Assembly: GCA_019285755.1 (NCBI GenBank)
Contig: CP079103.1
Location: 5,675,001 to 5,739,000 of the forward strand
DNA length: 64,000 nucleotides
Direction of reading: 5' to 3'
Source of the DNA: Chitinophaga sp. E66
Lineage (GTDB): Bacteria > Bacteroidota > Bacteroidia > Chitinophagales > Chitinophagaceae
Positions 10,663 through 21,807 of this stretch are shown here, one piece after another (the stretch's first letter is position 1; the number at the start of each line of letters is the position of its first letter). Below the pieces are notes generated by a model. That model made no database searches. It was not told where the DNA came from and saw nothing but the letters and a program-made list of their open reading frames with translations. The translations under genes and the position numbers were made by a program.

Positions 10663-13383
10663 ATGAAGAAGAACCGACAGATATGCCTGTTGACCATATT
10701 GCTGGTGCTCGGGATCGCAACCGCCTCCCGGGCCCAGCTGCGCGAATTCCGTGTGGCCGGCCGGATCACCGACCAATCCACGCGCGAAGCGCTCCCTAAT
10801 GCCCCGGTGGCCCTGTTGGGTAAGGATTCCGTTACGGCCGCACACGCCGTGACGGACTCCCTCGGCCGGTTTACCCTCACCGCCACCCAACGCGGTCCCC
10901 TCCGCCTCGTCATCGCCTACATGGGATACACCACCTATACCCGCGAAATAGTAGTATCAGACACCGCTACCTTTATCTCCGCCGGCAATATCAATATGCT
11001 GCCGAAAGGGATCAACCTCGCGAGGGTAGACGTGGAAGGATTCCGCCAACCCATCACCCTCAAGGAAGATACCATCGAATATAACGCGGGATCCTTCAAG
11101 ACACGGAGAATGCCGTAGCGGAAGAGCTCCTGAAGAAACTCCGGGAATCACCGTTGAGCGCGACGGCACCATCAAGGCCGGCGGCGAAACAGTGGCCAAA
11201 GTGCTGGTAGATGGCAAACCTTTCTTCGGCAACGACCCCAAAATGGCCACGCGCAACCTGCCCGCCGATATCCTGGACAAAGTGCAACTTATCGACCAGA
11301 AAAGCGAACAGGCACAGTTTACAGGCATCCCCGACGGACAAACCCAAAAAGTGCTCAATTTTACCGTTAAGGAGAACAAACGGCGCGGTTTCTTTGGCAG
11401 GGCAACGGCTGGCTACGGCTCCGACCAGCGCTTCTCCGCCAACGGGAACATCAACGCGTTCAGGAAAGAAAAACAATACTCGTTCATCGGCAGCGGCAAC
11501 AATACCAATGGCACCAGCTCACAGGAAGGCGGGATGGGGAACATGGGGAGCGGTGGCACAGGCATCTCGCGGAACTGGTTCGGGGGCTGCAATTCAATAA
11601 CAGCACCAATCCCAGGTTAAGGCTTAACGGAAGCTATCATATCAGCGACAACCGGACCCAAAGCGAAGGCGCCAGCAGCAGGAAGAATATCTTCCGGGCA
11701 GATTCCTCCAGCTATGTGCTCGGTAGCAATGACGGCCTCAACACCGCGATGATGCATAACGTCAACATGCGGGTAGAATCGGAGCTCGACTCGTTTTACT
11801 CGCTTATCCTCACCCCGAATCTTTCTTTTGCCAATAACGATAACCATTCCCAGCGCATCAGCACCACGCTCAGCAATGAACGCGATACCGTCAACACCAA
11901 CCGCAGCAATACTTTGGTAGAGTCTACCACCCCGAATATTAACGCCGCGGCGCTGTTCAGGAGGACGTTCAGGAAAAAGGGCCGCACGCTCAGCGCCAAC
12001 CTCAACTACGTTTACAGCGGCAATGATGTCACCAATTTCAATGAGGCCTACACACGCTTCACGAATAACGGGCAGACCGTGCTGGACACCGTAGACCAGA
12101 AAGTGCAATCCGAGAATATGTCCCGGACATATGGCATCCGGCTGAGTTATACCGAACCCGTATTCCGCGACCGCTACCTCGAACTGAACTACGCCTACAA
12201 CAACGCGTTCAATTCTTCCGACCGGCTTACACGGGACAGAAGCAAGCCCGGCGGCGCCTACGACCTGCTCAACGATAGTCTGACGAATCACTTCAACAAT
12301 ATCAACGCCTATCACCAGGCCGGCATCAATTTGCGCACAGAGAAGCTGAAATACAATTATACCCTCGGTTTCAACCTGCAGCGCAACCAGCTGGAAAGCG
12401 ACAACCTGACGAAAGGGGAAACGATCTCCCAGCATACCACGAACTTCTCCCCACCGCGCAGTTTGCATATAACTTTTCGCAGAACCAACGCCTGAAGCTG
12501 TCCTACCGGGGCAATACGCAGCAGCCCTCGCTGGAGCAGTTGCAGCCTGTGCCAGACCTCTCCAACCGCCTGCTGATACGCCTGGGGAACCCAGACCTCA
12601 AGCCTTCGTTCATGAACATGCTCAACGTCAGCTACAATACTTTCAACAAGGAGAGTTACCGGAGTATGTTTTGGGATTAACGGGTACCATGATGATGAAC
12701 AGGATTGTGAACAGTACCACCCTGCGGCCGGATGGCGTACAGGTAACGCAACCCATCAATATGAACGGGAGCTGGTCCGTCAACGGTTTCTCGGTGATCG
12801 GCCTCCCGCTGGACAAGTCCCAGAAGGCGGCATTCAATTTCACCACGGAAGCCGGCTACCGCCGCGATCCTAGTTTCGTGAACGGGAGCAAGAACTTCGC
12901 GAATAACATGACATTGGGGCAGGTCGTGAATTTCAATTACAACCTGAAGGAAAAGTTCTTTGTGGGAACGGAAGCCCGGGTAACATATAACGACGCCCGC
13001 TTCTCCGCCAACCCGCAGAACAACGCCAAATACTTCAACTACGACCTCAACCTCGACGCGTCGCTCAACCTTCCTGGGACCTGATGGTTACCACGCAAAC
13101 CCATTACACGGCCACCACGGGCCGCGGAGAGGGCTTCGACCAGCAGTTTACCCGTATCAACGCCTCCATAGCCAAAACCTTCCTGCCGCGCCGGCAAGGC
13201 ATCCTGAGGCTGCATGTCTACGACCTGCTGAATCAAAACATCAGCGTCAACCGAACCGTGGCCGACAACTACATCGAAGACACGCGGAACATGACGCTAC
13301 AGCGCTATTTCATGCTCTCTTTCACATGGATCTTCAACCGCTTCGGCGGACAAAACAGCTCCCCCTCCCCGATCATCCGTTAG
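10663..13383 (+). CDS. Outer-membrane beta-barrel protein with carboxypeptidase-regulatory-like N-terminus (TonB-receptor-like)
   Basis: About 905 residues after repair. It has a signal peptide (CLLTILLVLGIATASRAQL), then a carboxypeptidase-regulatory-like beta-sandwich (VAGRITDQSTREALPNAPV ... YMGYTTYTREI), a plug-like segment with VLVDGKPFFGNDPKMATRNL and DKVQLIDQKSEQAQF, then a long barrel of alternating strands rich in N, Y and R. The C-terminus is RYFMLSFTWIFNRF, a typical barrel end. These are SusC/TonB-receptor relatives lacking a clear TonB box in what I can see. Frameshifts fall near 11097, 11140, 11583, 12450, 12660 and 13075. Likely co-transcribed with the GLPGLI gene. The substrate is unknown. 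Confidence 0.82.
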
Positions 13384-13398
13384 CCGGCACGGCAGGTT

Positions 13399-13590
13399 GT
13401 AAAAGGGCTATGAAAGGGCGCTGAAGGGGAGGGTGAGAAGGGAAATAGAAGGGAAATAGGAGTAAGATAGTAGTTAGAAGGAAGGGCGAGGGAATGGAAA
13501 TAGAAGGGAGATAAAAGGTCTGTGGACAGAACGTGGAGATGATGTGGAGATGAGGTGGACTTGATGGGTAGATGTGGTTGATTGTGAATT
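13399..13590. repeat. Purine-rich array with an 11-bp period
   Basis: The stretch can be cut into consecutive 11-mers that resemble their neighbours: GGTGAGAAGGG, AAATAGAAGGG, AAATAGGAGTA, and later ACGTGGAGATG, ATGTGGAGATG, AGGTGGACTTG, ATGGGTAGATG. The units drift, but the spacing stays at 11. It has stop codons in every frame examined and fills most of the gene-free stretch 13384-13714. No inverted half is seen here, unlike the other 11-bp arrays at 24.3, 24.5 and 57.0 kb. Confidence 0.7.
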
Positions 13591-13714
13591 GGTTATAGTC
13601 AGGTAAAATACACCCCTGCAACCGATCGCAATTTACATAAAGCATGGTGTGGGCGATGGTTTCTACGGGTCAAACGGGGAGTTTGACGCTGGGGGTGCGA
13701 TCGGTAGATAAGTC

Positions 13715-14016
13715 TTACAGGTCGTTAAAGATACGTTTCTTGCCTTGCGCCTGCCAGTAGTTAGAAATGTAAACCACGAGCCGCGCGATGGTGAAGGTAG
13801 GGATGAAATCCAGGCCGGGGAAGAGCTCCTCTATAAAGTTGAAGGCACCTCCGAAAAGGCCAATGGGGCCGCCAAAAAGCCGGTAGAAGACTACCGCCGA
13901 AATAGGCGCCCAGATCACATCACTTACTTCCCCAGCAAGGGAACTGCATAGCTGGCGAGGCCGATCAGGTCCATCACCAAACATACCAGCAGACTGGGAG
14001 TAGATTTTCTTTCCAT
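13715..14016 (-). CDS. Conserved small membrane protein of unknown function
   Basis: About 100 residues. Reading from the ATG at 14016 gives MERKSTPSLLVCLVMDLIGL, a hydrophobic segment, then VIWAPISAVVFYRLFGG, LFGGAFNFIEELFPGLDFIP and a C-terminal hydrophobic stretch TIARLVVYISNYW. One frameshift near 13940 (GGGG seen as GGG) splits it. Proteins of this pattern are widespread and uncharacterised in Bacteroidota. Two to three membrane segments are likely. Confidence 0.65.
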
Positions 14017-14236
14017 ACTCACGGGTTTATACTTATATAATCAAATAACCCGCCAAAATGTTACAGGACCGGGCGCCAACGCCTCTCTTCACTCCCCAAA
14101 CCCTTGCCTGTACTGCATCTATATACGAATGCGACTGGTCATTTGGATGTAGGCCGCGACAGATTTGCAGCCGGCGGCGGGGCTTGCATTCCGGCGGATA
14201 AATAGTTACTTTCACCTTCGGTAAAACTATCACGTT

Positions 14237-15129
14237 ATGACAACACCTTCATCCCGCAGAGATGCGATCAAAAAAGTTGCGACTATGGCACTGGCAGGAA
14301 CAGCACTTTCTTCCATCAGCGAACGTGTTTCCGCACACGAAAAAGCCGTGGGAGCGGCGCTCAAAGGCAAAGTAAACCACTCCGTTTGCGCCTGGTGCTA
14401 TAACGGCATCCCGTTCGAAACACTCTGCCAGTCAGCCCGCGACATGGGTATCCGGAGCATCGAGATCATCTCTCCCGATCAGTTCGAAACTATCAAGAAA
14501 TACGATCTCACCTGCGCCATGGTAGCCGGCGGCAGCCGTGAATGGGGCATCCCCGCGGCTGGAACCGCAAAGAGCACCATGCCGGACTGGGAGAATACTA
14601 CCGCGACCTCATAGATAAAACCTCCGCAGCAGGGTTCACCAACCTCATCTGCTTCTCCGGCAACCGCGACGGGCTCAGCGACGAGCAAGGCATCATCAAC
14701 TGCGCCGAAGGGCTCAAACAGATCATCGGGTACGCCGAAAAGAAAAAGGTGACCCTGGTGATGGAATTGCTCAACAGCAAGGTGAACCATGCCGATTACC
14801 AGTGCGACCATACCGCCTGGGGCGTAGAGCTGTGCAAGGCCGTAGGGTCAGACAGGTTTAAGCTCCTGTACGATATTTACCACATGCAAATCATGGAAGG
14901 AGACGTAATCCGGACCATCAAGGATAACCAGCAATACATCGCCCACTACCATACCGGCGGCGTGCCGGGCCGTAACGAGATAGACGAAACGCAGGAGCTC
15001 TATTACCCCGCTATCATTCAGGCAGTGGTGGAAACCGGCTTCAAAGGGTTCGTGGCGCAGGAGTTCGTGCCTAAGCGGGCCGACAAGCTGGCGTCTCTCC
15101 GCCAGGGCGTTCAGATCTGTGACGTGTAA
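14237..15129 (+). CDS. Tat-exported sugar phosphate isomerase/epimerase family protein (hydroxypyruvate isomerase-like TIM barrel)
   Basis: The N-terminus SSRRDAIKKVATMALAGTAL is a twin-arginine signal, so the enzyme acts in the periplasm. The mature part is an AP-endonuclease-2-type TIM barrel. Candidate metal ligands are seen in LVMELLNSK, YDIYHMQIMEGD, HYHTGGVPGRNEID and FVAQEFVP, an arrangement like that of hydroxypyruvate isomerases. One frameshift near 14562 (C run) is repaired to WGIPRGWNRKEHHAGLGEYY. Length about 298 residues, as expected. The sugar substrate cannot be deduced, and no neighbouring sugar operon helps. Its stop is 7 bases from the convergent GNAT stop. Confidence 0.82.
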
Positions 15130-15136
15130 GAAGGGT

Positions 15137-15688
15137 TCAGGTGCGGGCTTTCTGCCAGTCGTACCGCAACATGCCCATCACCACCATGTCTACATACTGC
15201 CCGTGCAGCTTGGCGCTCTCCCGCAGAATGCCTTCGCGCGCAAAACCCAGTTTAATTGGGATTTGCGCGCTTTTTTCGTTCTGGAGGACGAAGCGGATCT
15301 CCACTTTATTAAGCCTGAGGGAGGAAAAAGCGTAGTCGATCAGTGCGCGGCAGGCTTCGGATACGATGCCTTTGCCCTGGTGGGTGTTGGTGATCCAGTA
15401 ACCGATCTCGGCTTTCTGGAGGATGTGATCCCAGCCATGCAGGTCGATTACGCCGCAGAGGGCGTCCTGGTGCCAGATACCGCAGGCTACGGCCTCCTGC
15501 TCGTCAGACTTGCGGAGCATCAGCTCGATAAACCGCAGGGAATGATCCTCCGAAGTGTTATAATCCACCCAGGGAAGGAAGCGGCGCAGCGTTTTACGGG
15601 AGTCGTGGATGAGGCGGAAGAGTGCCGGGGCATCCTCCGTTTGCAGCTGTCGCAGCCGGATTTCGGTATTGACTGGAATTTCTAACAT
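15137..15688 (-). CDS. GNAT-family N-acetyltransferase (RimJ/RimL-like)
   Basis: Intact. IRLRQLQTEDAPALFRLIHD opens the fold; the acetyl-CoA loop is seen as HQGKGIVSEACRALIDYAF, followed by EIRFVLQNEKSAQIPIKLGF, standard for RimJ/RimL-type enzymes that acetylate N-termini or small amines. The start at 15688 (MLEIPVNTE) is preferred because it leaves the normal short lead before the first strand; an upstream ATG at 15709 would add seven residues. The acceptor substrate is unknown. Confidence 0.88.
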   Translation of the reverse strand: MLEIPVNTEIRLRQLQTEDAPALFRLIHDSRKTLRRFLPWVDYNTSEDHSLRFIELMLRKSDEQEAVACGIWHQDALCGVIDLHGWDHILQKAEIGYWITNTHQGKGIVSEACRALIDYAFSSLRLNKVEIRFVLQNEKSAQIPIKLGFAREGILRESAKLHGQYVDMVVMGMLRYDWQKART

Positions 15689-15796
15689 ATGGTCAAGGCG
15701 GGTAAACATAATAAAAAACCGCCTAAAACACCAACAGGCAACCCACCCGAAGGCAGATCACCTGTTGACTTTGATTATGACGGTACTGTACTACTC

Positions 15797-16448
15797 TTAG
15801 TTTCTGCTGATCAACTGCTGCTTGGTCATGTCAGACACCACCTTGTTGGTATAGACCACTGCCATACGCTCGGCGGAAGCGGGGTCGAAGGTTTCTGTCT
15901 GGATGGAATAGAGCAGCTGCTTGTCCCGGATGCTGTACAGGTTGCTTTCCAGGAAGTAACGGGTGTTGGTTGTGTAATAGCCGGGATCATATACCCGGCC
16001 GTACATCCAGTTGTAATAACCCCACCAGCGACCGTAAAACGGTCCGCCGAACGGGCCATACATCATGTTGTTGCCGGGAACATAATTCTTCTCTTTCGAT
16101 TTGTCCAGCATCACGATCGTCAGCACATTATCGATATCGCCTTTCCGGAGCTTATTCAGCGCTTGTTCTTCCTTCAATCCTTTGAAAGCCTTGGGCCCGA
16201 ATTCATTATAGGCGGAAACGGCCTGGTAGCCTTGCTTTTGAGCGCGAGCACCATTTCTTTTTCCATCTGTCCACGCAGTCTCCTTCGCGGTCGTTCACGA
16301 GGCCCAGCACCATGATCTTCTGGCTTTTGTCTAACGAGGTTTGCGGCTCTTTCCAGGAGGAAGTCACCTTCGTACTGGAACAGGCGCCGAGGAATAACAC
16401 CAGTCCGGTCAATATCCCTGCGGTCAAAAGTTTCATCTTGGTCTTCAT
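15797..16448 (-). CDS. Lipoprotein of unknown function
   Basis: About 215 residues. The signal LTAGILTGLVLFLGACSS ends in a lipobox (LGAC), so the Cys is the lipidated residue and the protein is membrane-anchored. The following SSTKVTSSWKEPQTSLDKSQ and KIMVLGLVNDREG resemble small Bacteroidota lipoproteins of unassigned function. The middle is rich in G, Y and W (MMYGPFGGPFYGRWWGYYNW). Two frameshifts near 16240 and 16268 are repaired by single bases. No operon partner is evident. Confidence 0.6.
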
Positions 16449-16616
16449 CGTATTGGTGTTTTAGTATCTGTTAGACGTTGAAAGAGATCCAAAAGATACA
16501 TGGCGCAACACGATTTAACATTCTTTTCACCGAAGTGTTAAGGTATTGTAAATGATTGCTATACAAGGAGTTTGCACAATAAAAAGCTGCGGCTTTCGTT
16601 GGGGTGTGCGCTAATG

Positions 16617-16643
16617 AAAACAGCCGGCGCTTAGGCCGGCTGT
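16617..16643 (-). terminator. Terminator after mqnC
   Basis: ACAGCCGGC and GCCGGCTGT pair over nine bases around a six-base loop. On the minus strand the stem is followed by TTTT. It begins 23 bases past the mqnC stop. Confidence 0.75.
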
Positions 16644-16665
16644 CGGGTATGATTTGCTGGAAATA

Positions 16666-17786
16666 TCAATAAGTGATCACCTGTTCCTGGATGGATTCGG
16701 GGATATCGCGGTATTGGTAGAGCTGGTTGCGCAGCTGCGGTTCGAATCCGGCTTCGCGGATAGCGTCTTGCATGGATTTGTAAGTGAACCGGTGCGGTGC
16801 GCCGGCCGCGCTTACCACGTTTTCTTCGATCATGATGGAACCGAAGTCGTTGGCGCCTGCGTGGAGGCAGAGCTGAGCTACCTGTTTGCCCACGGTGAGC
16901 CAGGAGGCCTGGATGTTCTTCACGTTGGGCAGCATGATACGGCTCATGGCGATCATGCGGATGTATTCTTCTGCGGAAGATGTGTTATGAACGCCACGAA
17001 CGCGTGCCAGCAGGGTGTCTACGTCCTGGAAGGTCCAGGGGATGAAGGCGGTGAAGCCGTAGTGCCCTTCGGGTTTTTCGGACTGAACCTGCCGGATGTC
17101 TGCCAGGTGCTCGAAGCGCTCCAGGACGGTCTCCACGTGCCCGAACATCATCGTGGCGGAGGAGGCGATATTCAGCTTGTGGGCGGCCCTCATGACATCG
17201 AGCCATTCGGCGGCGCCGCATTTGCCTTTGGAAATGAGCCGGCGGACGCGATCGTTCAGGATCTCTGCCCCTGCGCCGGGGAGGAGTCCATCCCGGCTTC
17301 CTGTAAGGCACGGAGCACCTCGATATGCGTGCTTTTCTCCAGCTTTGTGATATGCGCTACCTCCGGGGCCGAGGGTGTGGAGGCGAAGCGTAGGGTATAG
17401 CTGCTTCAGCTGGCGGAAGAGGTTCACATAGAAGCTAAGCCCCAGTTCCGGGTGGTGGCCGCCCTGCAGGAGGAGCTGGTCGCCGCCGTATTTGAAGGTT
17501 TCTTCTATTTTGACTTTATATTCCTCAATATCAGTGATATAGGCTTCCTTGTGCCCGGGAATCCGGTAGAAGTTGCAAAACTTGCAGTTGGCCGTGCAAA
17601 CGTTCGTCGTATTCACGTTCCTGTCGATCTGCCAGGTCACCTTGCCGGTGGGTACCTGCTGCTTCCTCAGTTCGTTCGCGATCTCCATCAGCTCAGCCAG
17701 GGCGCGTGCTCAAACATGAACACCCCTTCTTCCGCCGTCAGAAATTCAAACTGCTGTGCTTTCCTGTATAAATCCTGTAATTGCAT
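16666..17786 (-). CDS. mqnC: Cyclic dehypoxanthine futalosine synthase (menaquinone, futalosine route)
   Basis: MqnC is a radical SAM enzyme that cyclises dehypoxanthine futalosine in the menaquinone pathway. The 4Fe-4S motif is seen in NTTNVCTANCKFCNFYR (CxxxCxxC). LLQGGHHPELGLSFY, SLPGAGAEIL, ASSATMMFGHVET and FIPWTFQ are all typical. The start at 17786 gives MQLQDLYRKAQQFEFLTAEE, the normal N-terminus, and about 373 residues. Frameshifts near 17703, 17367 (two C short) and 17285 (one C short) are consistent with run shortening. No other mqn gene is adjacent. A -7 box lies 8 bases before the ATG. Confidence 0.93.
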
Positions 17787-17794
17787 CTTGTCAG

Positions 17795-17802
17795 CAAAGG
17801 TA
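17795..17802 (-). promoter_or_regulatory. -7 promoter box of mqnC, very close to the start codon
   Basis: Minus-strand TACCTTTG matches TAnnTTTG. Only eight bases separate it from the ATG at 17786, so the leader would be a few bases at most. Confidence 0.45.
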
Positions 17803-17921
17803 GGGTATCCCCATAAATTATTTTGCCGCTTGTAAGATTTCCGGACGCGGCGTAACGGAGGAAATGTTAAATTTAAGTGGAAGTCGCGGAGAAGGTCCTC
17901 CGCCCGCTTCCGCAAACTAAT

Positions 17922-19137
17922 ATGGGAGCCAAGTCCATTTTTCACGTTATCATCCTGATCCTGAGCCTGCTGTATGCCCCGTGCCGATTATCCGCCCAGG
18001 ATACCGAAATCACCAATGAGCCCGAAGCCCGGCTGATCACCCGCTTTCCCTTCAAGCAATACTATGGAGGCGTTGTGGTACTTCTTGCCCGTATCAATAA
18101 CCTCCCCGACACCCTTCAGTTTCTGCTGGATACCGGCAGCGCCGGCATCTCCTCGATACAGCCACCTGTCTCCGCCTCGGCCTGAAACTCACTCCATCGG
18201 ATAAAGTAGTGCGCGGCCTCGTTGCCAGCAAGAACATCTCATATGCGGCGGATAATACCCTCCACCTCCCCGGCCTCAGCGTAGACAGCCTGGACTTCCA
18301 CATCAACAATTACGAGCTCATCAGCCAGGTTTACGGCATACAAATAGACGGCATCATCGGTTTCAGCCTCCTGTCGAAATACATCATGCAGATAGACTAC
18401 GATAAAGAGGAAATAGCCATGTATACCAACGGCGCGTTCAAGTACCCGCGCGGCGGACTGCTCATGAAACCCAACCTCACTTTTATCCCGGTCATCAGCG
18501 CCCCTCTCCGCAGCGGCAAGCGCAACGTGAACCACCGGTATTACTTCGACACCGGCGCAGGGATGTGCCTGCTGCTTTCCACGCAGTTCGTGAAAGACAG
18601 CTCGCTGCTCGTGAAGCGCAAGGCCAAGGTGATCCCCACGGAAGCCCAGGGCCTGGGGGGAAGATGCAGATGTATATTACTACCATGAACGAATTTCGCA
18701 TCGGAAACTACACCTTCAGAAATGTTCCTACCTACCTGTTCGACGATATCACCAATATCACCTCCTACCCTTCACTTGCAGGGATGGTGGGCAACGACCT
18801 GCTGCGGCGCTTTAACCTCACCCTCAATTACGCGAAGAAAGAGCTGCACCTCATCCCCAATACCCACTTCCGCGACCAGTTCGATTATTCGTATACGGGG
18901 TTGATCATCTACCTGATAGACGACCGCATAGAAGTGACGGACGTGATCCGCAATTCGCCGGCGGAGAAGGCTGGCTTCAAAGTAGGCGACATCATTCTCG
19001 CCATCAACAATAACTTCACTACCAACCTCCAGCTTTACCGGGACATCCTCAAGAACATCGGCACACGCCCCAAACTGTTGCTCATGCGCAACAAGGAGCT
19101 GATGGTAAAGCAGCTGCCCATCCGCAGTATATTGTAA
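17922..19137 (+). CDS. Exported retropepsin-like aspartyl protease with two DTG motifs and a C-terminal PDZ domain
   Basis: About 405 residues. A signal peptide (HVIILILSLLYAPCRLSAQ) precedes FLLDTGSAGIS, a catalytic Asp motif of retropepsins, with the flap-like region and IDGIIGFSLLSKYIMQIDY after it. A second motif, YYFDTGAGMCLLLS, gives both catalytic halves in one chain, as in pepsins. The C-terminus is PDZ: VTDVIRNSPAEKAGFKVGDI and ILAINNN. PDZ domains usually bind C-terminal tails, here perhaps of protein substrates. Frameshifts lie near 18160 and 18658. Divergent from mqnC; the next gene, an M16 peptidase, has its own promoter. Confidence 0.82.
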
Positions 19138-19161
19138 GGAACGGCTTTTGTCGTAGATTTG
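19132..19161 (+). promoter_or_regulatory. Bacteroidota-type promoter of the M16 peptidase pair
   Basis: TTG at 19132-19134 (inside the end of the protease gene) and TAGATTTG at 19154-19161 are 19 bases apart; the ATG lies 57 bases downstream. Confidence 0.6.
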
Positions 19162-19218
19162 CATGTTTCGGCCCGCCACTACGGCGTGCGCCCGGCAATA
19201 ATTTTATATATTCGGCAT

Positions 19219-20455
19219 ATGGTTCATTTTTCAAAGTTTACGCTGGATAACGGATTGCGCGTGATCGTGCACGAAGACGCCACTACCCCCATGGCGGTGG
19301 TAAACGTCCTCTACGATGTTGGCGCAAGGGATGAAGACCCTCAGCAAACCGGCTTTGCTCACCTCTTCGAGCACCTCATGTTCGGCGGAAGCGTTAATAT
19401 CCCCGAATACGACGAGCCCCTGCAGATGGCTGGCGGAGAGAACAACGCCTACACCACCAACGACCTTACCAACTACTACATAGAACTTCCCGCGGAAAAC
19501 CTGGAAACAGCCTTCTGGCTGGAAAGCGACCGCATGCTCTCCCTCGCCTTCTCCGAGAAATCGCTCGAAGTGCAAAGGAAAGTAGTGGTGGAAGAATTCA
19601 AAGAGCATTACATCAACAAGCCCTACGGCGACGTATGGCACAAGATGCGCGAACTGGCGTTTACGAAGCACCCCTACCGCTGGATGACCATCGGCAAAGA
19701 GCTGAAGCATATCGAAGACGCGAAACTGGAAGACGTGAAGTCATTCTTCTTCCGGCACTACCGCCCGGTGAATGCCATCCTCGTTGTGGCGGGCAATGTA
19801 ACGGAAGCACGTGTGAAAGAACTGGCGGAAAAATGGTTCGGAGATATCCCGAGCGGTGAGCGTTACGTGCGCAACATTCCCAGGAGCCGGTACAGGACGC
19901 GCCGCACTTCCGGAGATCAAATCCAAAGTGCCGCTGGATGCGCTGTACAAAGCATATCACATGCCCTCCCGCCTCGATCCCAAATATTATGCGGCCGACC
20001 TCGTGAGCGATGTGCTCAGCGGCGGAGGCTCCTCCCGCCTCCACCAGGTGCTGGTGAAAGAAAAGAAACTCTTCAGCAATATCGAATGCTATCACTTCGG
20101 CAGCCTCGACGCAGGACTGATGAGCATCGAAGGAAAGCTGGTGAAAGGCGTGAAGATGAAAGACGCGGAGAAGGCCATCGAAGAAGAGCTCGACAAATTA
20201 CGCAACGAGCTGGTGTCAGAACGCGAGCTGCAGAAAGTAAAGAACCGCGTGGAAAGCATGCTGGCATTCGAAGACATGGGCCTCCTGTCGCGGGCCAACA
20301 ACCTCGCCTTCTATGAGCTGATCGGTGACGCCGCCGATATGAATACGGAGTTCGCCAAGTATGAAGCCGTGACCGTGGCCGACATCCAGGAACAGGCGCG
20401 GGCGATCTTCGCTCCCGGCAACGTAAACACGATCCACTATTACGCAGGAAATTAA
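19219..20455 (+). CDS. M16-family zinc metallopeptidase, catalytic subunit
   Basis: The inverted zinc motif HxxEH is present as AHLFEHLMFGG near residue 45, with the third ligand expected in VVVEEFKEHYINKPYGDVWH. LDNGLRVIVHED opens the protein as in pitrilysins. About 412 residues, the short two-domain form that works as a heterodimer. No signal peptide is seen, so it is probably cytoplasmic or needs another route. A frameshift near 19895 is the only defect. It is followed after 4 bases by a second M16 gene, the usual catalytic/non-catalytic pair (compare mitochondrial processing peptidase). Confidence 0.9.
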
Positions 20456-20459
20456 CTTT

Positions 20460-21755
20460 ATGATCAACAGAAGACAGGCACCCGCAATAAAAGACGCAGT
20501 AAACTTCGATATACAACTCAAACCGCTGGAACAGTTCCGGCTGGATAACGGCATCCCCGTATACGTTGTCCGCTCCTCCGAGCAGGAAACCCTCCAACTG
20601 GAATTGGTGTTCCCGGCAGGCAGCTGGTATGAGTCCGAGAACCTGGTAGCATCCGCTACCAACTTTCTCATGAAGAACGGCACCAGCCAGCATTCGGCGC
20701 TCGAGATCAACGAAATGACCGAATACTACGGCGCTTACCTCAACCGCAATTGCTTCCATGAGAACGCTACTTATACCCTCCACTGCCTCAGCAAACACAT
20801 AGCAGACCTGCTGCCCACGCTGCAGGAAGTGATCCAGGACCCGGTGTTCCCGAGCAGGAGCTCGCCATCTTCAGCCAGAACATGAAGCAGAAACTGGCGG
20901 TCAACCTCCAGAAAAGCGAGTTCGTCGCCAACAGGCACATCGATAAATACCTCTTCGGAGAGTTCCACCCGTATGGCCGCGTGAGCAGCATGATGGCGTA
21001 CGACGCCCTGGAAACGGAAAGCCTCAATGGCTTTTACCGGCAGCATTATACATACAATAACTGCAAGATCTTCCTGGCAGGCAACCTGCCAGACAATATC
21101 ATCCCGCTGCTCAACCAGTATTTCGGGTCCACGCAATGGAACGGCGACCGCCATAACATTCGCCCCGAGATGCCGATCCTGCCTTCGGAGGAAAAGAAGT
21201 ACCGCATCTTCAACGACGAGAACGGCGTACAGGGAAGCATCCGCATCGCGCGGCCTTTCCCGAACCGCTACCACCCCGACTTCCCGAAAATGCTGGTGCT
21301 GAACACCATCTTCGGCGGGTATTTCGGGTCGCGGCTCATGAGCAATATCCGCGAAGAGAAAGGATATACCTATGGCATCCACTCCCAGTTATACAACTTC
21401 CGGCAGGCCGGCGCCATCAATATCCAGACGGAAGCAGGGCGCGACGCATGCGAGAAAGCCATTGCGGAAGTATACCGGAAATGAACCGCCTGCGCGATGA
21501 GATCATCCCGGAAGAAGAACTGAGCCTGGTGCGGAATTTCATGATCGGGTCCATCCTGGGCGACCTCGACGGCGCATTCCAGGTGATCCAGCGGTGGAAG
21601 AACCTTATCCTGAACGACCTGGACGAAAATTACTTCTACAATAATATCCGAACGATTAAAACGGTTTCTGCCGAAGAGCTGCAGCAACTGGCGCGGTTAT
21701 ACCTCGTGCCGGAGGATTTTTATGAGCTGATCGTTATTGACGCCAGGCCAACTAA
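20460..21755 (+). CDS. M16-family peptidase-like protein, non-catalytic partner
   Basis: Same fold as the upstream gene (FRLDNGIPVYVVRSSE; SNIREEKGYTYGIHSQLY, the Arg/Tyr substrate-binding segment), but the zinc site is replaced: where HxxEH should be, the sequence reads SATNFLMKNGT. It therefore cannot bind zinc in the normal way and probably supplies the conserved RxxxxY site to the catalytic partner. Frameshifts near 20850 and 21478. As read, the frame continues into the next gene; a base lost near 21750 would restore a stop at 21753-21755, the end given here. Confidence 0.85.
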
Positions 21756-21807
21756 ACATTCAGCATGCTTTTTGTGTAATTTGTCTAAAGCACTAACACG
21801 TTATCCA

